Of a stretch of DNA of 64,000 nt, positions 53,894 through 63,576 are shown one piece after another. Within the stretch, counting starts at the first letter, position 1; each line of letters opens with the position of its first letter. The notes under the pieces are model-generated. The model was not told the origin of the DNA. It searched no databases and saw only the letters and a list, made by a program, of their open reading frames with translations. Made by a program: the position numbers and the translations under genes. This DNA is from an uncultured Lachnospiraceae bacterium. GTDB lineage: Bacteria > Bacillota > Clostridia > Lachnospirales > Lachnospiraceae. Location: the NCBI GenBank assembly GCA_947627245.1, contig CANQVH010000011.1:1-64000 (forward strand), given 5' to 3'.

Positions 53894-56479
53894 TCAGTTT
53901 TTGCTGTTTTCCTCCGCAAGCTTCATGTCCGCCACTTCATAGGAAGCCTCCATCATCTCGCCGTGATAGTGTTTGAGATAATTCTCGATGATGCGGCTCA
54001 TCACCGGCCGGATGTTGTTTTCCCCGATGTTCGCGAACACAACGAGGAACTGCAGACCGCTGTACCGCGAGCAGATATCCGTGCTGCGGATCGTGGAGCG
54101 GATCGCCTGCTCCATGCACGCCATCGCCTTCTCCTGCTCATCCACCCTCACCGCCGTCCGCGGCTCCAAGGTGACGAGCGCGAGGTTGAATTCGTATCCG
54201 TAGCGCTTCTCCAGATTCTTTATGTACTTGTACAGCTTCGTAAACAGAGGATACTCCACATCGAGGGCCCCTTGATAATTGCCGCTGTTCTTCAGTCTGT
54301 GGATCAGGCGGTCCATGTCCACTTTCGAGATCTCGTTCGCGCGCTCACTCTTCCTCTGATACGTATAATAACCGGATTTTCCGTTCTGCTTGACATAATA
54401 GAGCGCCTTTTCTGCCCTCTTCTGGACGCTGCTGAAGGTATCCTGTTTTCTGCAGGAGCAGATTCCCACGGACAAAGATACCTCCTGCAGCAGTTCGTCG
54501 TCTCTCTTCTTTTTCTCAAAGCTCTCCAGCAGCTCGTTCACGATCTCTTCTGCCTGCGTCTTGTCCGCACCCAAAATGAACATCTGGAACTCATCCCCGC
54601 CGGACCTGCACAAAATGCTACTCTCCTCATATTGCTTCAGAAGGTCTCCGATCTCCTTGAGCACATGATCCCCTGCCAGATAGCCATTCCTGTCGTTCAG
54701 TTTTTTGAGGTCGTCGACGTCGATCACGCAAAGACAACCGATCATATCCTGCATTGCGTCGTCGATCGCTTTCTCGCCCTCATAGCGGAGCATCAGACCT
54801 GTCAGCGTGTCGCGCTCCCTCACCTTCTCTTCCTTCACGCTCTTCATGATCTCACGCAGGACGTTCTGCGCTTCCTCTGCGTCGATCCGCTCGATCGCGC
54901 TGTCCTCCTCCTGAAGTTTCCCCTCGTCAAACAGACGCAGGAATACCTCCGTAAAATCCGGGTCAAACTGCGTGCCTTTTCCCTTCACCAGCTCCTCGCG
55001 GATCTTCTCCGATGAAAGGCTGTTGCGGTATACTCTCCTCGAGCTCATTGCGTCGTAGGCGTCGGCGATGCACACGATACGCGCGATCTCCGGAATCTCC
55101 TCGCCCTTCAGTCCTTCCGGATATCCCTTGCCGTCGTAGCGTTCATGGTGATAACGCGCCGCCTCCTTCAGTCCCGGAAGCACGGAGATGTTGCTCAGGA
55201 TATCTCCGCCCACCGCGGCGTGCGACTTGATTACCTCGTACTCGATGTCCGTGAGCTTATCCGGCTTGTTCAGCACGGAATCCGGAACGCTGACTTTCCC
55301 GATATCGTGCAGCAGCGCGACGTTGCGCAGATTGCTCAGCTCCTCCTCGGAATAGCCCAGCTCCTTCGCAAGACGCACCGCGTAACGGGCCACGCGCGTG
55401 GAATGTCCCTTCGTATACTTATCCTTCGCGTCGATCGTATCCGCCAACGCGCGCACGACCTGAATCGACATCTGCTCCATCTTTCTGCCGCGCTCTTCCA
55501 GCTTGCTCGTCTGGATCGCCACCTCATGCTCGAGATGCTCCTCGTAGTGATAGCTGTCCGTTACGTCTTTGAACAGGCACAGGTAGATCTTCCTGCCCTT
55601 CTTCGGCTGCATTTCCTGCCGCTCCGGCTTATATACCTTGTCTTCCTTGAACAGATATTCCTGCCCGAACACCTCTTTGGACATCTCGGGGACAAGCTCC
55701 GTCCCCAGCTTGTTCCGATACAATACCTGATATTCCTCGTCCAGAATGATCAGGCCGTCGCTGAGCTGATTCATGGAATATTCCTTCGCCTCGACGACCA
55801 TGTCCAGAAAATCATAGCGCGTCATTCCCCAGAGCAACAGCAGGGAAGCAACCGCATAGGCAACCGCCGTCGTGTCATAGCCTCCCGTGATGCCTGCCAA
55901 CACAAACCCGAGACCCGCCGCGGCGATCAGAAGCGTCACAAACATCCCCAAGATCTGATGTTTCCTGTGCATACTGCGCTCACTGCGATACTTCCGGATG
56001 AGGCACACGCCTGCAACGCAAAAATACACGACCCCGGCGCCAATGAACACATAATACGCCGGCCCGTGTGCTATCACGAGATGCGGAAAGATTCCCTCAT
56101 CCGTAAAACCGATATCTGTATAAAACAATTTGTGATGTTCGCAGGACAGGACAAGTCCCCAGATTGCGAAATGGAAAAACGCAAGAGCGGAATAGATCGC
56201 ACTTGAATAACGAACGCCGCAGTAATTCACGGCAAACATCAGAATCAAAAGCGGCATAAAGGATTTGCCGAGATAGCAGATCTTCGTCCCGATCAGGGCC
56301 GCTTCTTTTGTGGTAGATACAATTTCGACAAAATAACCGGCGTTGTTGACCCATGCCGCAAGCGTCAGCAGCATGAGAATCGTCCGATGTCGTGAATATG
56401 CATGATGAAAAATATATAGGAATTCGACGAAAACAACAAGAGTCGTCAATCCCTGCAGTCCGAGAAGAAAGTAATACAT
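53894..56479 (-). CDS. Membrane c-di-GMP protein: 7TM receptor, HD-GYP and two GGDEF domains
   Basis: An 861-residue protein. Seven membrane segments (residues ~5-225, HisKA_7TM-like), a PAS-like segment (~235-320), and an HD-GYP phosphodiesterase (~330-520, with NVALLHDIGK, then HHERYDGKGYPEGLKGEEIP). Next a GGDEF domain (~535-700) with an intact RSGGDEFQ active-site loop. The last ~130 residues look like a second, degenerate GGDEF (CSRYSGLQFLVVFANI). It could both make and break cyclic di-GMP in answer to an outside signal. The ribosome site is a run of nine G, listed separately. Confidence 0.9.
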   Translation of the reverse strand: MYYFLLGLQGLTTLVVFVEFLYIFHHAYSRHRTILMLLTLAAWVNNAGYFVEIVSTTKEAALIGTKICYLGKSFMPLLILMFAVNYCGVRYSSAIYSALAFFHFAIWGLVLSCEHHKLFYTDIGFTDEGIFPHLVIAHGPAYYVFIGAGVVYFCVAGVCLIRKYRSERSMHRKHQILGMFVTLLIAAAGLGFVLAGITGGYDTTAVAYAVASLLLLWGMTRYDFLDMVVEAKEYSMNQLSDGLIILDEEYQVLYRNKLGTELVPEMSKEVFGQEYLFKEDKVYKPERQEMQPKKGRKIYLCLFKDVTDSYHYEEHLEHEVAIQTSKLEERGRKMEQMSIQVVRALADTIDAKDKYTKGHSTRVARYAVRLAKELGYSEEELSNLRNVALLHDIGKVSVPDSVLNKPDKLTDIEYEVIKSHAAVGGDILSNISVLPGLKEAARYHHERYDGKGYPEGLKGEEIPEIARIVCIADAYDAMSSRRVYRNSLSSEKIREELVKGKGTQFDPDFTEVFLRLFDEGKLQEEDSAIERIDAEEAQNVLREIMKSVKEEKVRERDTLTGLMLRYEGEKAIDDAMQDMIGCLCVIDVDDLKKLNDRNGYLAGDHVLKEIGDLLKQYEESSILCRSGGDEFQMFILGADKTQAEEIVNELLESFEKKKRDDELLQEVSLSVGICSCRKQDTFSSVQKRAEKALYYVKQNGKSGYYTYQRKSERANEISKVDMDRLIHRLKNSGNYQGALDVEYPLFTKLYKYIKNLEKRYGYEFNLALVTLEPRTAVRVDEQEKAMACMEQAIRSTIRSTDICSRYSGLQFLVVFANIGENNIRPVMSRIIENYLKHYHGEMMEASYEVADMKLAEENSKN

Positions 56480-56488
56480 ACGCGTTTG

Positions 56489-56497
56489 CCCCCCCCC
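56489..56497 (-). promoter_or_regulatory. G9 homopolymer acting as ribosome binding site
   Basis: On the minus strand nine consecutive G lie exactly 9 bases before the ATG at 56479. No other Shine-Dalgarno sequence is present. Slippage in such a run would alter the spacing and strength of the ribosome site. Confidence 0.65.
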
Positions 56498-56545
56498 GAT
56501 AGTTTTTTCTCCGGTTTTCTCCTTTTCAATGATTTTTTAACACAA

Positions 56546-56570
56546 AACAGACGGCTCAGCGCCATCTGTC
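56546..56570 (-). terminator. Terminator after the acidic secreted protein gene
   Basis: Minus strand ACAGATGGC and GCCGTCTGT form a stem with a GCTGA loop, followed by TTTGTG and A6. It lies about 85 bases after the stop. Confidence 0.6.
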
Positions 56571-56652
56571 CGAAACTCTTTATTCGATCCCTTTATCTCT
56601 CCGGCGTCCTGATGTATTTGTCCTTAGTTTGCTGTATCCCTGCCGCCCTCTC

Positions 56653-57315
56653 TTACATTGCGAAATTTACGGAGCTCATGTTGCTGCCTTCTTCGGTCTG
56701 AGCCGTTACGTTGTTCACACCCGTCTCGTCGATGCTCAGGATCTCCTGCGTCTCTACCGCGCTGTCGATCTGAACCGTCTTGAACTCTACCTGTACGTAT
56801 ACGCTGCCGTCTGCAAGCTCTACTTCGTTTCCGTCTACCGTGAAGGTCACATCGTAGAAGCTGTACTGTGCATCCTCGCCCGCCTCGGTGTTCGCTGCCG
56901 CCGCTGCCTTCGCTGCCTCGTACTCTGCGCTTCCTTCCTCGAGCTTTCTTACCTGCATCTCGATGTTCTCCGGAAGCTCCGCTGCTGCCTGTGCGTTGAT
57001 GATCACTTCGTCATTCTCGAAGCTGAAGCTCTGTGCCTCGGTGTTCTCCTCGGTCTGTGCTACTGCGTTTGCCTCGGTCTCGGCTGCCTCTGCTGTCTGC
57101 GCTGCCTCTTCCGGAACCTCTGCCGTCGCAACCGTCTCAAGTCCAAGAACCTCGATCTCGATTGCCGGTGCTTCCATCTCGACTGCCGTCTCTTCTGCTG
57201 CTTCGAAGGACTCCTCGATGATGACGTCCGCTTCTTCTGCCATTGCCGGTGCGTATACCATGAATGCTGCCATTGCTGCGGTAAGGATCATCTTCTTTAC
57301 GTTTGCTTTCATCAT
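56653..57315 (-). CDS. Small acidic secreted protein with surface-protein module
   Basis: A 220-residue exported protein. Signal peptide MKANVKKMILTAAMAAFMVY ends at AMA-E. Residues ~25-90 are an Ala/Glu-rich, repetitive stretch. Residues ~95-185 (ENDEVIINAQAAAELPENIE... SFYDVTFTVDGNEVELADGS) look like the module seen near the N-terminus of large clostridial surface proteins, here standing alone with no LPXTG or repeats behind it. AGGAGG lies 8-11 bases before two possible ATGs. The function is unknown. Confidence 0.75.
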   Translation of the reverse strand: MMKANVKKMILTAAMAAFMVYAPAMAEEADVIIEESFEAAEETAVEMEAPAIEIEVLGLETVATAEVPEEAAQTAEAAETEANAVAQTEENTEAQSFSFENDEVIINAQAAAELPENIEMQVRKLEEGSAEYEAAKAAAAANTEAGEDAQYSFYDVTFTVDGNEVELADGSVYVQVEFKTVQIDSAVETQEILSIDETGVNNVTAQTEEGSNMSSVNFAM

Positions 57316-57368
57316 CGCTTTGTCCTCCTTCTATGTTATTTCGAAATCGTTTTCGTTTTGTTGAGTTA

Positions 57369-57397
57369 AGTATAGCATGCAAACTCTTTCGCAAATT
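57369..57397 (-). promoter_or_regulatory. Promoter of the acidic secreted protein gene
   Basis: Minus strand TATACT with TGC directly before it (extended -10); AATTTG 17 bases upstream is a weak -35. Confidence 0.6.
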
Positions 57398-57454
57398 ATT
57401 TCGTCTGAAACTTTTTTTGCTCTTTTTCCATAAAAATGAAATAATTTTTTGAAT

Positions 57455-57480
57455 TAAAAATGCGGCGCATAAGCGCCGCA
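57455..57480 (-). terminator. Terminator of metY
   Basis: Minus strand TGCGGCGC, TTAT, GCGCCGCA, T5. Perfect 8-bp GC-rich stem. Confidence 0.92.
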
Positions 57481-57507
57481 CTATAAAAAATCTCTGCCTT
57501 TTCTCTT

Positions 57508-58920
57508 TTAGAAAAACTCCTCCGGAGGCTTAACGTCATAAAATTGCTTGCCTACGTGATGAAGCGTGCCTGCAGCAACTCCTCCCAAATCATCATTGGA
57601 GAGCTCGCCCGCAGCGCCGTCCGGTCGCTTCTGCGGCTCCTCCGCCTGCGCCAGCGCCTGTTCCAGATCGGCGATGATATCCTTCACGTTCTCGATACCG
57701 ACCGAAAGCCGGATGAGCCCCGGCGAGATCCCGGCCTCGGCGAGCTGCTGATCCGTCATTTGGCGATGCGTATGGCTCGCCGGATGCAGGACGCAGGTCT
57801 TCGCGTCCGCGACGTGCGTCACGATCGACGCAAGCTTCAGGGAATCCATGAAACGCACCGCCGATTCCCTGCCGCCCTTGAGCTCAAACGAGATGACGCC
57901 GCAGGTGCCCTTCGGCATATATTTCTGCGCGAGTGCATGGTACTTGTCCCCCGGAAGTCCGGCAAAATTCACCTTTGCCACCTTCTCGTGCGCATCCAAA
58001 TATTCCGCGACCTTCTGCGCATTGTAGCAATGGCGCTCCACGCGCAGCGGCAGCGTCTCAAGCCCGGCGTTCAGCAGGAAGCAGTTCATCGGAGACGGAA
58101 TCGCGCCGAGATCTCGCATGAGCTGCGACGTCGCCTTCGTAATGTAAGCAGCCTTGCCGAACTTTTTCGTATAAATAATTCCATGGTAAGACTCGTCCGG
58201 CGTCGTGAGCCCCGGATACTTGTCCGCGTGCGCATCCCAGTCGAAATTACCGCTGTCCACGATCGCCCCGCCGACCTGCAGCGCGTGACCGTCCATGTAT
58301 TTTGTCGTCGAATGGGTCACGATGTCCGCGCCCCACTCGAACGGACGACAGTTCACCGGGGTTGCAAACGTATTGTCCACGATCAGCGGAACGCCGTGCG
58401 CGTGCGCCAGACGCGCCATCTTTTCAATATCCAAGACAACGAGCGCCGGATTTGAAATGCTCTCTGCGAACACCGCCTTCGTGTTCGACCGGAACGCCTT
58501 TTCAAGCGTCTCCTCATCCGCGTCCACATCGACAAAGGTACACTCGATACCGAGCTTCTTCAGCGTAACGCCCAGAAGATTGAAGGTCCCGCCGTAAATC
58601 GCGGAGCCGCAGATCACATGGTCTCCCGCCTCGCAGATATTGAACACCGCGTAGAAGGTGGCCGCCTGCCCGGACGCCGTGAGCATTGCCGCGACGCCGC
58701 CCTCCAAGTCCGCGATCTTCGCCGCAACCGCATCGTTCGTCGGGTTCTGCAGTCTCGTGTAGAAATAGCCGTCGTCCTCCAGATCGAACAACCTGCCCAT
58801 CTGGTCGGTCGTGTCATACTTGAACGTCGTGCTCTGATAGATCGGAAGCTGCCTCGGCTCTCCTGTCTTCGGCTGCCAGCCCGACTGAATACACTTCGTC
58901 TCAATCTCGTAATTGCTCAT
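57508..58920 (-). CDS. metY: O-acetylhomoserine aminocarboxypropyltransferase/cysteine synthase family
   Basis: A 470-residue Cys/Met-metabolism PLP enzyme that makes homocysteine from O-acetylhomoserine and sulfide. YTRLQNPTNDAVAAKIADLE near residue 52, VDNTFATPVNCRP, and the PLP lysine in THSTTKYMDGHA (near 208). The catalytic body ends near residue 427; a ~45-residue tail (from EEPQKRPDGAAGEL to PPEEFF) is extra compared with the usual ~430. It follows the dnaJ-like gene by 42 bases on the same strand. Confidence 0.93.
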   Translation of the reverse strand: MSNYEIETKCIQSGWQPKTGEPRQLPIYQSTTFKYDTTDQMGRLFDLEDDGYFYTRLQNPTNDAVAAKIADLEGGVAAMLTASGQAATFYAVFNICEAGDHVICGSAIYGGTFNLLGVTLKKLGIECTFVDVDADEETLEKAFRSNTKAVFAESISNPALVVLDIEKMARLAHAHGVPLIVDNTFATPVNCRPFEWGADIVTHSTTKYMDGHALQVGGAIVDSGNFDWDAHADKYPGLTTPDESYHGIIYTKKFGKAAYITKATSQLMRDLGAIPSPMNCFLLNAGLETLPLRVERHCYNAQKVAEYLDAHEKVAKVNFAGLPGDKYHALAQKYMPKGTCGVISFELKGGRESAVRFMDSLKLASIVTHVADAKTCVLHPASHTHRQMTDQQLAEAGISPGLIRLSVGIENVKDIIADLEQALAQAEEPQKRPDGAAGELSNDDLGGVAAGTLHHVGKQFYDVKPPEEFF

Positions 58921-58962
58921 CGTAGAATCCTCCCTCTGTCTTCTTATTCACTAACTTCGTGT

Positions 58963-59661
58963 TCAGCAGCACAGCACCGGCCGGCCGCAGCAGCATCCGC
59001 AAAACGCGTTCAGCATACACAGCCGCATGCACCAGTCGCCCTGTCCGGCCATCGGGCTACCATATGTCTCGCCCATCGCGCGGTACCACTGTCCGCCATT
59101 CTCAAGCTGCGAAAGGAACTGCTGATACAGCGCGTTGTCCGGCTCCATCGACACGGCCCGCTGCGCGTGCTCCTTCGCGAGCACATTGTTGCCCTGTCCG
59201 GCGTTCGCCATCGCGCTTAAATAAAACCAGCGCGCGTTATGCAGGTCGATCTCCGAGAGCACATGCAACGCCTCCGCGAAATGGCGGCTCCGGATATAAT
59301 TCTCTGCCGCCTGCATACGGACGTCCTCCTCGGACCAGTTTGCGTCCTGTCTGGCGTTCCCGCCGAAGCCTCCAAAACCGCCAAAGCCTCCGAATCCTCC
59401 GAAATCCCCGGCGCCGCCGTAGCCGCCGTAGCCTCTCGAGCTGCCCGGCCCGTAACCGCCGTAGCTGCCGCCCTCACGCTCCTGCATGATCTGCTGGTAC
59501 GCCTGCTGGATCTCCTTGAACTTCTCCTCGGCCTGCGCCTTGTTTGGATTGTTGATGTTTGCGTCCGGGTGATATTTTCTGCTGAGCGCGCGGTAGGCTT
59601 TCTTGATCTCCTCCTCCGACGCGCTCTCCGGCACACCCAGTACCGTATATGGATTTTTCAT
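58963..59661 (-). CDS. J-domain protein with Gly-Phe region and cysteine-rich tail
   Basis: A 232-residue DnaJ-type co-chaperone. J domain residues 1-65 with the HPD loop ([10 protein letters not shown]). A Gly/Tyr/Phe region (~66-105, [14 protein letters not shown]) follows as in DnaJ, but there is no DnaJ zinc-finger or C-terminal peptide domain. Residues ~110-185 look like tetratricopeptide-type helices ([39 protein letters not shown]). The tail [16 protein letters not shown] plus the last residues has eight cysteines. It overlaps the DUF5685 gene by 4 bases (ATGA), so they act together. It would stimulate an Hsp70 on an unknown client. Confidence 0.85.
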   Translation of the reverse strand: MKNPYTVLGVPESASEEEIKKAYRALSRKYHPDANINNPNKAQAEEKFKEIQQAYQQIMQEREGGSYGGYGPGSSRGYGGYGGAGDFGGFGGFGGFGGFGGNARQDANWSEEDVRMQAAENYIRSRHFAEALHVLSEIDLHNARWFYLSAMANAGQGNNVLAKEHAQRAVSMEPDNALYQQFLSQLENGGQWYRAMGETYGSPMAGQGDWCMRLCMLNAFCGCCCGRPVLCC

Positions 59662-60650
59662 AATATTTTGTCTTCCTCTGCCGCCCTGTCACTTCCGGCG
59701 GGTTTTCCCATCCTTTTCTTTTCCTGTCCGCGTCCGGGTCTTTCCCCGGCCTTTCCCGAGCGGACATTCTGCCCCGTCCGCCGGCTTCCCTGTCTGCTTC
59801 GAACCCTGTCCGTCTCATTTTTCCGCTCTGCCTGCACCCGCAGCGCCGCATACTTGCACCAGACTCCGGAATACAGGATATTACGGATGATCTCCGCGTG
59901 CTCGATTACCGGCAGCCGCTCGAACGCGCGCGCCGCGCCCGCCATCATATCGATCAGAATCGCCTCGGTCTCTTTTTCCCGGGCAGTGCCCCAGACAGGC
60001 CCGGCCTGTGAGAACAGATTGTAGTTCCCGTGTTTCGCGTCCTTCTCCTGATCCTCAAGCGCATCCATCAGATAGATGAATTTCCCGATGTAAAAGCCCA
60101 TCGTCCGAAGGTCTTCCGCCCAGACATCCTCTTTCCATACAAAGATCTCTGCGAGGAACTGACCGGTCAATCCGGCTACCGCGTCGATGTCGTACAGACC
60201 GTTTTGCTCCGCCTCATGAAGCGCCCGGATGTTCTCCTCAAGCGCTTTTGCCTGCCGCGGATAAGTCTCCGCCAGACGCCGGTATGCCGGATGCAGCCGC
60301 GCCGCCGCTGCACGCCGGACTGGCCTGCGCTCATCCTCCCAGTCGTCCTGCAGCTTCTGCCACGAGAGCAGGACGCACATATCCGCCGCATAATCGACCG
60401 CGGCGTTCGACGACATCTGATGTCTGTGCGCCGGGTGCGGCACGCAGCGGTGCATCTCGTGCTCTGTCTGCGGCTCATAAAGCCCCGTCAATAGCAGCGC
60501 AAGAAATGTCAGGTCATAGTTTAACATCATCTGGGCGGTCCGTCCATACCTCAAATGCAAATTACGGCATAATCCGCAGTAAAAGCTGCGGTATGCCGTA
60601 TATTCCCTTAATTTGAGCTCCTGCTCGTTCACGTAAATATATCCAAACAT
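59658..60650 (-). CDS. DUF5685 family protein
   Basis: A 330-residue protein of unknown function found with J-domain proteins in Clostridia. The N-terminus [20 protein letters not shown] is followed by [13 protein letters not shown]; later come a further Cys/His group ([14 protein letters not shown]) and [18 protein letters not shown]. The residues suggest metal binding, and the long helices resemble isoprenoid-synthase-like bundles, but no activity can be assigned. A basic, Arg-rich tail ends the protein. The start at 60650 is chosen by family likeness; the ribosome site is weak. Confidence 0.75.
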   Translation of the reverse strand: MFGYIYVNEQELKLREYTAYRSFYCGLCRNLHLRYGRTAQMMLNYDLTFLALLLTGLYEPQTEHEMHRCVPHPAHRHQMSSNAAVDYAADMCVLLSWQKLQDDWEDERRPVRRAAAARLHPAYRRLAETYPRQAKALEENIRALHEAEQNGLYDIDAVAGLTGQFLAEIFVWKEDVWAEDLRTMGFYIGKFIYLMDALEDQEKDAKHGNYNLFSQAGPVWGTAREKETEAILIDMMAGAARAFERLPVIEHAEIIRNILYSGVWCKYAALRVQAERKNETDRVRSRQGSRRTGQNVRSGKAGERPGRGQEKKRMGKPAGSDRAAEEDKIL

Positions 60651-60724
60651 TTTCCCGGCTCTTCTTCCCGAATCTGCGTCCGCATCCAAAACCCGAAATA
60701 TCCTGCGCTTCGGATCCACAGCAT

Positions 60725-61120
60725 TCAGCTCTTCTTCTCAAACTCGTTCCGGCACTTCGGGCAGGTGATGCGGATCTTGCCCTTGCCGCGCGGAATGCGG
60801 ATCTTCTGTCCGCAGGACGGACATTTATAAATATGGAAGTCCTTGCTCTGCTCGATGCGGTATTTCCTCTTCGCGAACCAGTCGCGCGCCCCCTGTGTCG
60901 CTTCCAGATAGCGCCGGTTTTCCTCGCTGCGCTTCGCATAATTCCTCGAAAACATGCGAAAATAGCAGACGCCGAGGATCACTAAAGACAGCAGGTACAA
61001 AAGCTGCCACCGCGTAAAGATGTTCAGGACCAGACAAACAATCACGACGATCAGCATAAATTTTGAAAGCTGATCCGCGCCGTACCTCCCGGCCATAAAC
61101 TCCATAAAACGTCTTTTCAT
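60725..61120 (-). CDS. Small membrane protein with C-terminal zinc ribbon
   Basis: A 131-residue protein. Two membrane segments (~20-38, 40-58), a charged middle, and a C-terminal CPSCGQKIRIPRGKGKIRIT-CPKC zinc ribbon. Similar short proteins are common in Lachnospiraceae, without known function. It is 74 bases upstream of the DUF5685 gene on the same strand, so a three-gene module with the J-domain protein is likely. Confidence 0.8.
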   Translation of the reverse strand: MKRRFMEFMAGRYGADQLSKFMLIVVIVCLVLNIFTRWQLLYLLSLVILGVCYFRMFSRNYAKRSEENRRYLEATQGARDWFAKRKYRIEQSKDFHIYKCPSCGQKIRIPRGKGKIRITCPKCRNEFEKKS

Positions 61121-61227
61121 AAAGAATCGCCTCGCCGATCATACAGATTTCTCAATGCTACGATGGTTCAAATTTACTGCGAACCGCTCCAAATGTCAAT
61201 GTTCTCAACCTTAAATTAAGAGAAATT

Positions 61228-63555
61228 TTAGATAAGCGGGAACCGGATCGTCACACGGAACAGATCGTAATCCGCCGTGATTTCAAACGTCCCGCCGTGC
61301 AGCTCGACCAGACTCTGCGCAATCGAAAGTCCCAGTCCGCTGCCCTCCGTGCTCCTGCTCTTGTCGCCGCGCACAAAACGTCCGGCAAGCTCCTGCGCGT
61401 CCATGGTCAGCTTCTCGCGCGAGGTGTTCTGCAGCGAGAGGACCGCTTCTTTGTCCTCCGTATACAGATCGATATAAATGCGGGTTCCCTCCGCCGCGTA
61501 CTTGTAGATGTTTCCGAAAAGATTCTCCAGAATCCTCCATAACTGTCTGCCGTCCGCCATGATACAGACTGGCTCCTTCGGAAGCTCCCACAGCGGGGTC
61601 AGGCCACGCTCCTCGAAACGGTCCTGAAACTCCCCGTACGCCTGTTGCAACATACTCTGCAACTGCATCCGAACCATCTGAAGCTCAATGTTCCCGGAGC
61701 TGATCTTGCTCGCCTCCACCAGATCTTCGGTCAACTGACGAAGCCTCTGGGACTTTTGATCCAGCACCTCAATGTAGCGCTGCACGCGCTCTCCCGGAAG
61801 ATTCTCCCGCTTGAGCAGATCGACGTAGTTCACGATCGACGTGAGCGGCGTCTTGATATCGTGGGACACGTTCGTGATCAGCTCTGCCTTCAGACGCTCG
61901 TTGCGCACGATCGCATCAACCGCCTTCTGCAGCCCATCGCCCATCTCGTTGACCGCCTTCGCCATCTCGTAGGTCTCGCCCTGCAGCGCGGCCGTGTCGA
62001 TCTTGTAGGTGAGATCCCCTTTGGAAATCTGGTGGATCCCGTCGTAGACGCTCTGCTTGCCCGCCATATCGCGCAGCAGATAGAGAAGCACCGCCATATC
62101 AAGCACAAATACCATGAAGATGCCGACCTTCCCGAACAGGAGGAACGTAAAATTCAGAATAAAAAAGATCACGTAGAAAAACAGCAGTTGGCCGGAAGCC
62201 GCGCGAGCCGCCGTGACCTTCTTCCACGTACGCACAAGAAGAAATACGACACTGTTCTTCCAGATGGTCCGGGTCTTGATCCGCCGCGCAAAGCTGAGCG
62301 CGCCGGCGAGAATCGTCAGATATCCTGTCATCGCTACCAGAGAGGCCGGCAACATGCCCCTTTCGTCCAACTCGTCCTGCCGCGCGGTGATCCGGAAAAA
62401 CAGGAAAACGAACAGCACCAGCAGCAATACAAGCACACCAAGCGCCAGCTCGACCGGTATCCCGTCCGCCTTCGTCATCCGGACATTTTCCGACTCCCTG
62501 CTCCTCCCCGCGCCGTACACGGACAGGACAAATCCGACCGCCAGAAGCAGCGTGCTCAGGATTACCCCCGTGAGAGAAAGCACTATGATGTTTTCCCTGT
62601 GCGCAAAAATGTCGGCATACGTCCGCAGCTCGTCCTGTACCGGATACGCTGTATTTACCGCGAAAAAGATCTTCTCATTCGAACCGACGAAGCGCTCCGC
62701 CATAAACCAGTCCGACGCTTCCTCATTCAGCAGGTTCTCGGGATTGGTCGTCATGATATTGAAACTCCGCTCTCCCTCGTACAGACTGACAAAATCCGTG
62801 TCCCTGCGCACTTTTTCCAGCGCAGCTTCATAGCTGTCCGCCCCAATATTCGTATACAGATCGCCGGTCGCCGTATTCTCCACGCAGTAACGCAGGTTGC
62901 TCGGGGCCGCCTGCGACCAGTCCTCCTTCTGCACGGTCGTATACTCCACATACCGCGCGTACAGTTCCTCGCAGACCTCGTCCAGCCGGATATACATATT
63001 CAGCACGAAATTCGCAGAATCCGAGTACCATCGGGAGCACTCGGACAAAGAGATACCCGTGACCGGCAGGATCGTCTCCAGCTCCGCCGACTGCTCGTCA
63101 AGCCGCTCCCCGGCGTCCCGCCCGTTTTCGCCCTGATGCTCTACCGCGTCCTCGATCGCCTTGTGCAGCCGCTCGCGTCCCCCGCTCTCCGCAAAGTCCA
63201 GCAGATCCTTCATGCGATAGGTCGTGTTCATATCCTGCACGGAGCTCGTGTCCACGCCGTAAGATTGAATATCGATCCCCTTTTCCGGATCAACTGCGCC
63301 GTCCTGTTCAAACAGCTCATTGTTCTGCTGACCGCGGATCTTGTTCGTAATGATCTGATCCACCTGCCGGAAAAACAGATCCGTCTCCTCATAGCTCTTC
63401 GACATCTCGCGCAGGCTGTAATTACCCTCCGTCCAGAAGCCGATGTTCAGCAGGCTGTATGCCAGAACGCCGGCAAGGATCACCTGAAGAACGATCAGGA
63501 TGAGCTTTATTCTCTTGTTATATATGAGGTTTCTCATGTTTTCTCTTATCTGCAT
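61228..63555 (-). CDS. Membrane sensor histidine kinase
   Basis: A 775-residue kinase. First membrane segment ~17-37, a long extracytoplasmic sensor (~40-310), then about five more membrane segments (~315-495). A HAMP-like linker (ISKGDLTYKID) leads to the HisKA domain with the phospho-His in NVSHDIKTPLTSI, then the ATPase domain: N box ENLFGNIYKYA, G boxes RSTEGSGLGLSIAQSL. The response regulator gene lies 21 bases upstream on the same strand. The signal is unknown. Confidence 0.92.
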   Translation of the reverse strand: MQIRENMRNLIYNKRIKLILIVLQVILAGVLAYSLLNIGFWTEGNYSLREMSKSYEETDLFFRQVDQIITNKIRGQQNNELFEQDGAVDPEKGIDIQSYGVDTSSVQDMNTTYRMKDLLDFAESGGRERLHKAIEDAVEHQGENGRDAGERLDEQSAELETILPVTGISLSECSRWYSDSANFVLNMYIRLDEVCEELYARYVEYTTVQKEDWSQAAPSNLRYCVENTATGDLYTNIGADSYEAALEKVRRDTDFVSLYEGERSFNIMTTNPENLLNEEASDWFMAERFVGSNEKIFFAVNTAYPVQDELRTYADIFAHRENIIVLSLTGVILSTLLLAVGFVLSVYGAGRSRESENVRMTKADGIPVELALGVLVLLLVLFVFLFFRITARQDELDERGMLPASLVAMTGYLTILAGALSFARRIKTRTIWKNSVVFLLVRTWKKVTAARAASGQLLFFYVIFFILNFTFLLFGKVGIFMVFVLDMAVLLYLLRDMAGKQSVYDGIHQISKGDLTYKIDTAALQGETYEMAKAVNEMGDGLQKAVDAIVRNERLKAELITNVSHDIKTPLTSIVNYVDLLKRENLPGERVQRYIEVLDQKSQRLRQLTEDLVEASKISSGNIELQMVRMQLQSMLQQAYGEFQDRFEERGLTPLWELPKEPVCIMADGRQLWRILENLFGNIYKYAAEGTRIYIDLYTEDKEAVLSLQNTSREKLTMDAQELAGRFVRGDKSRSTEGSGLGLSIAQSLVELHGGTFEITADYDLFRVTIRFPLI

Positions 63556-63576
63556 ATGATTTCATCCGGTATGCGC

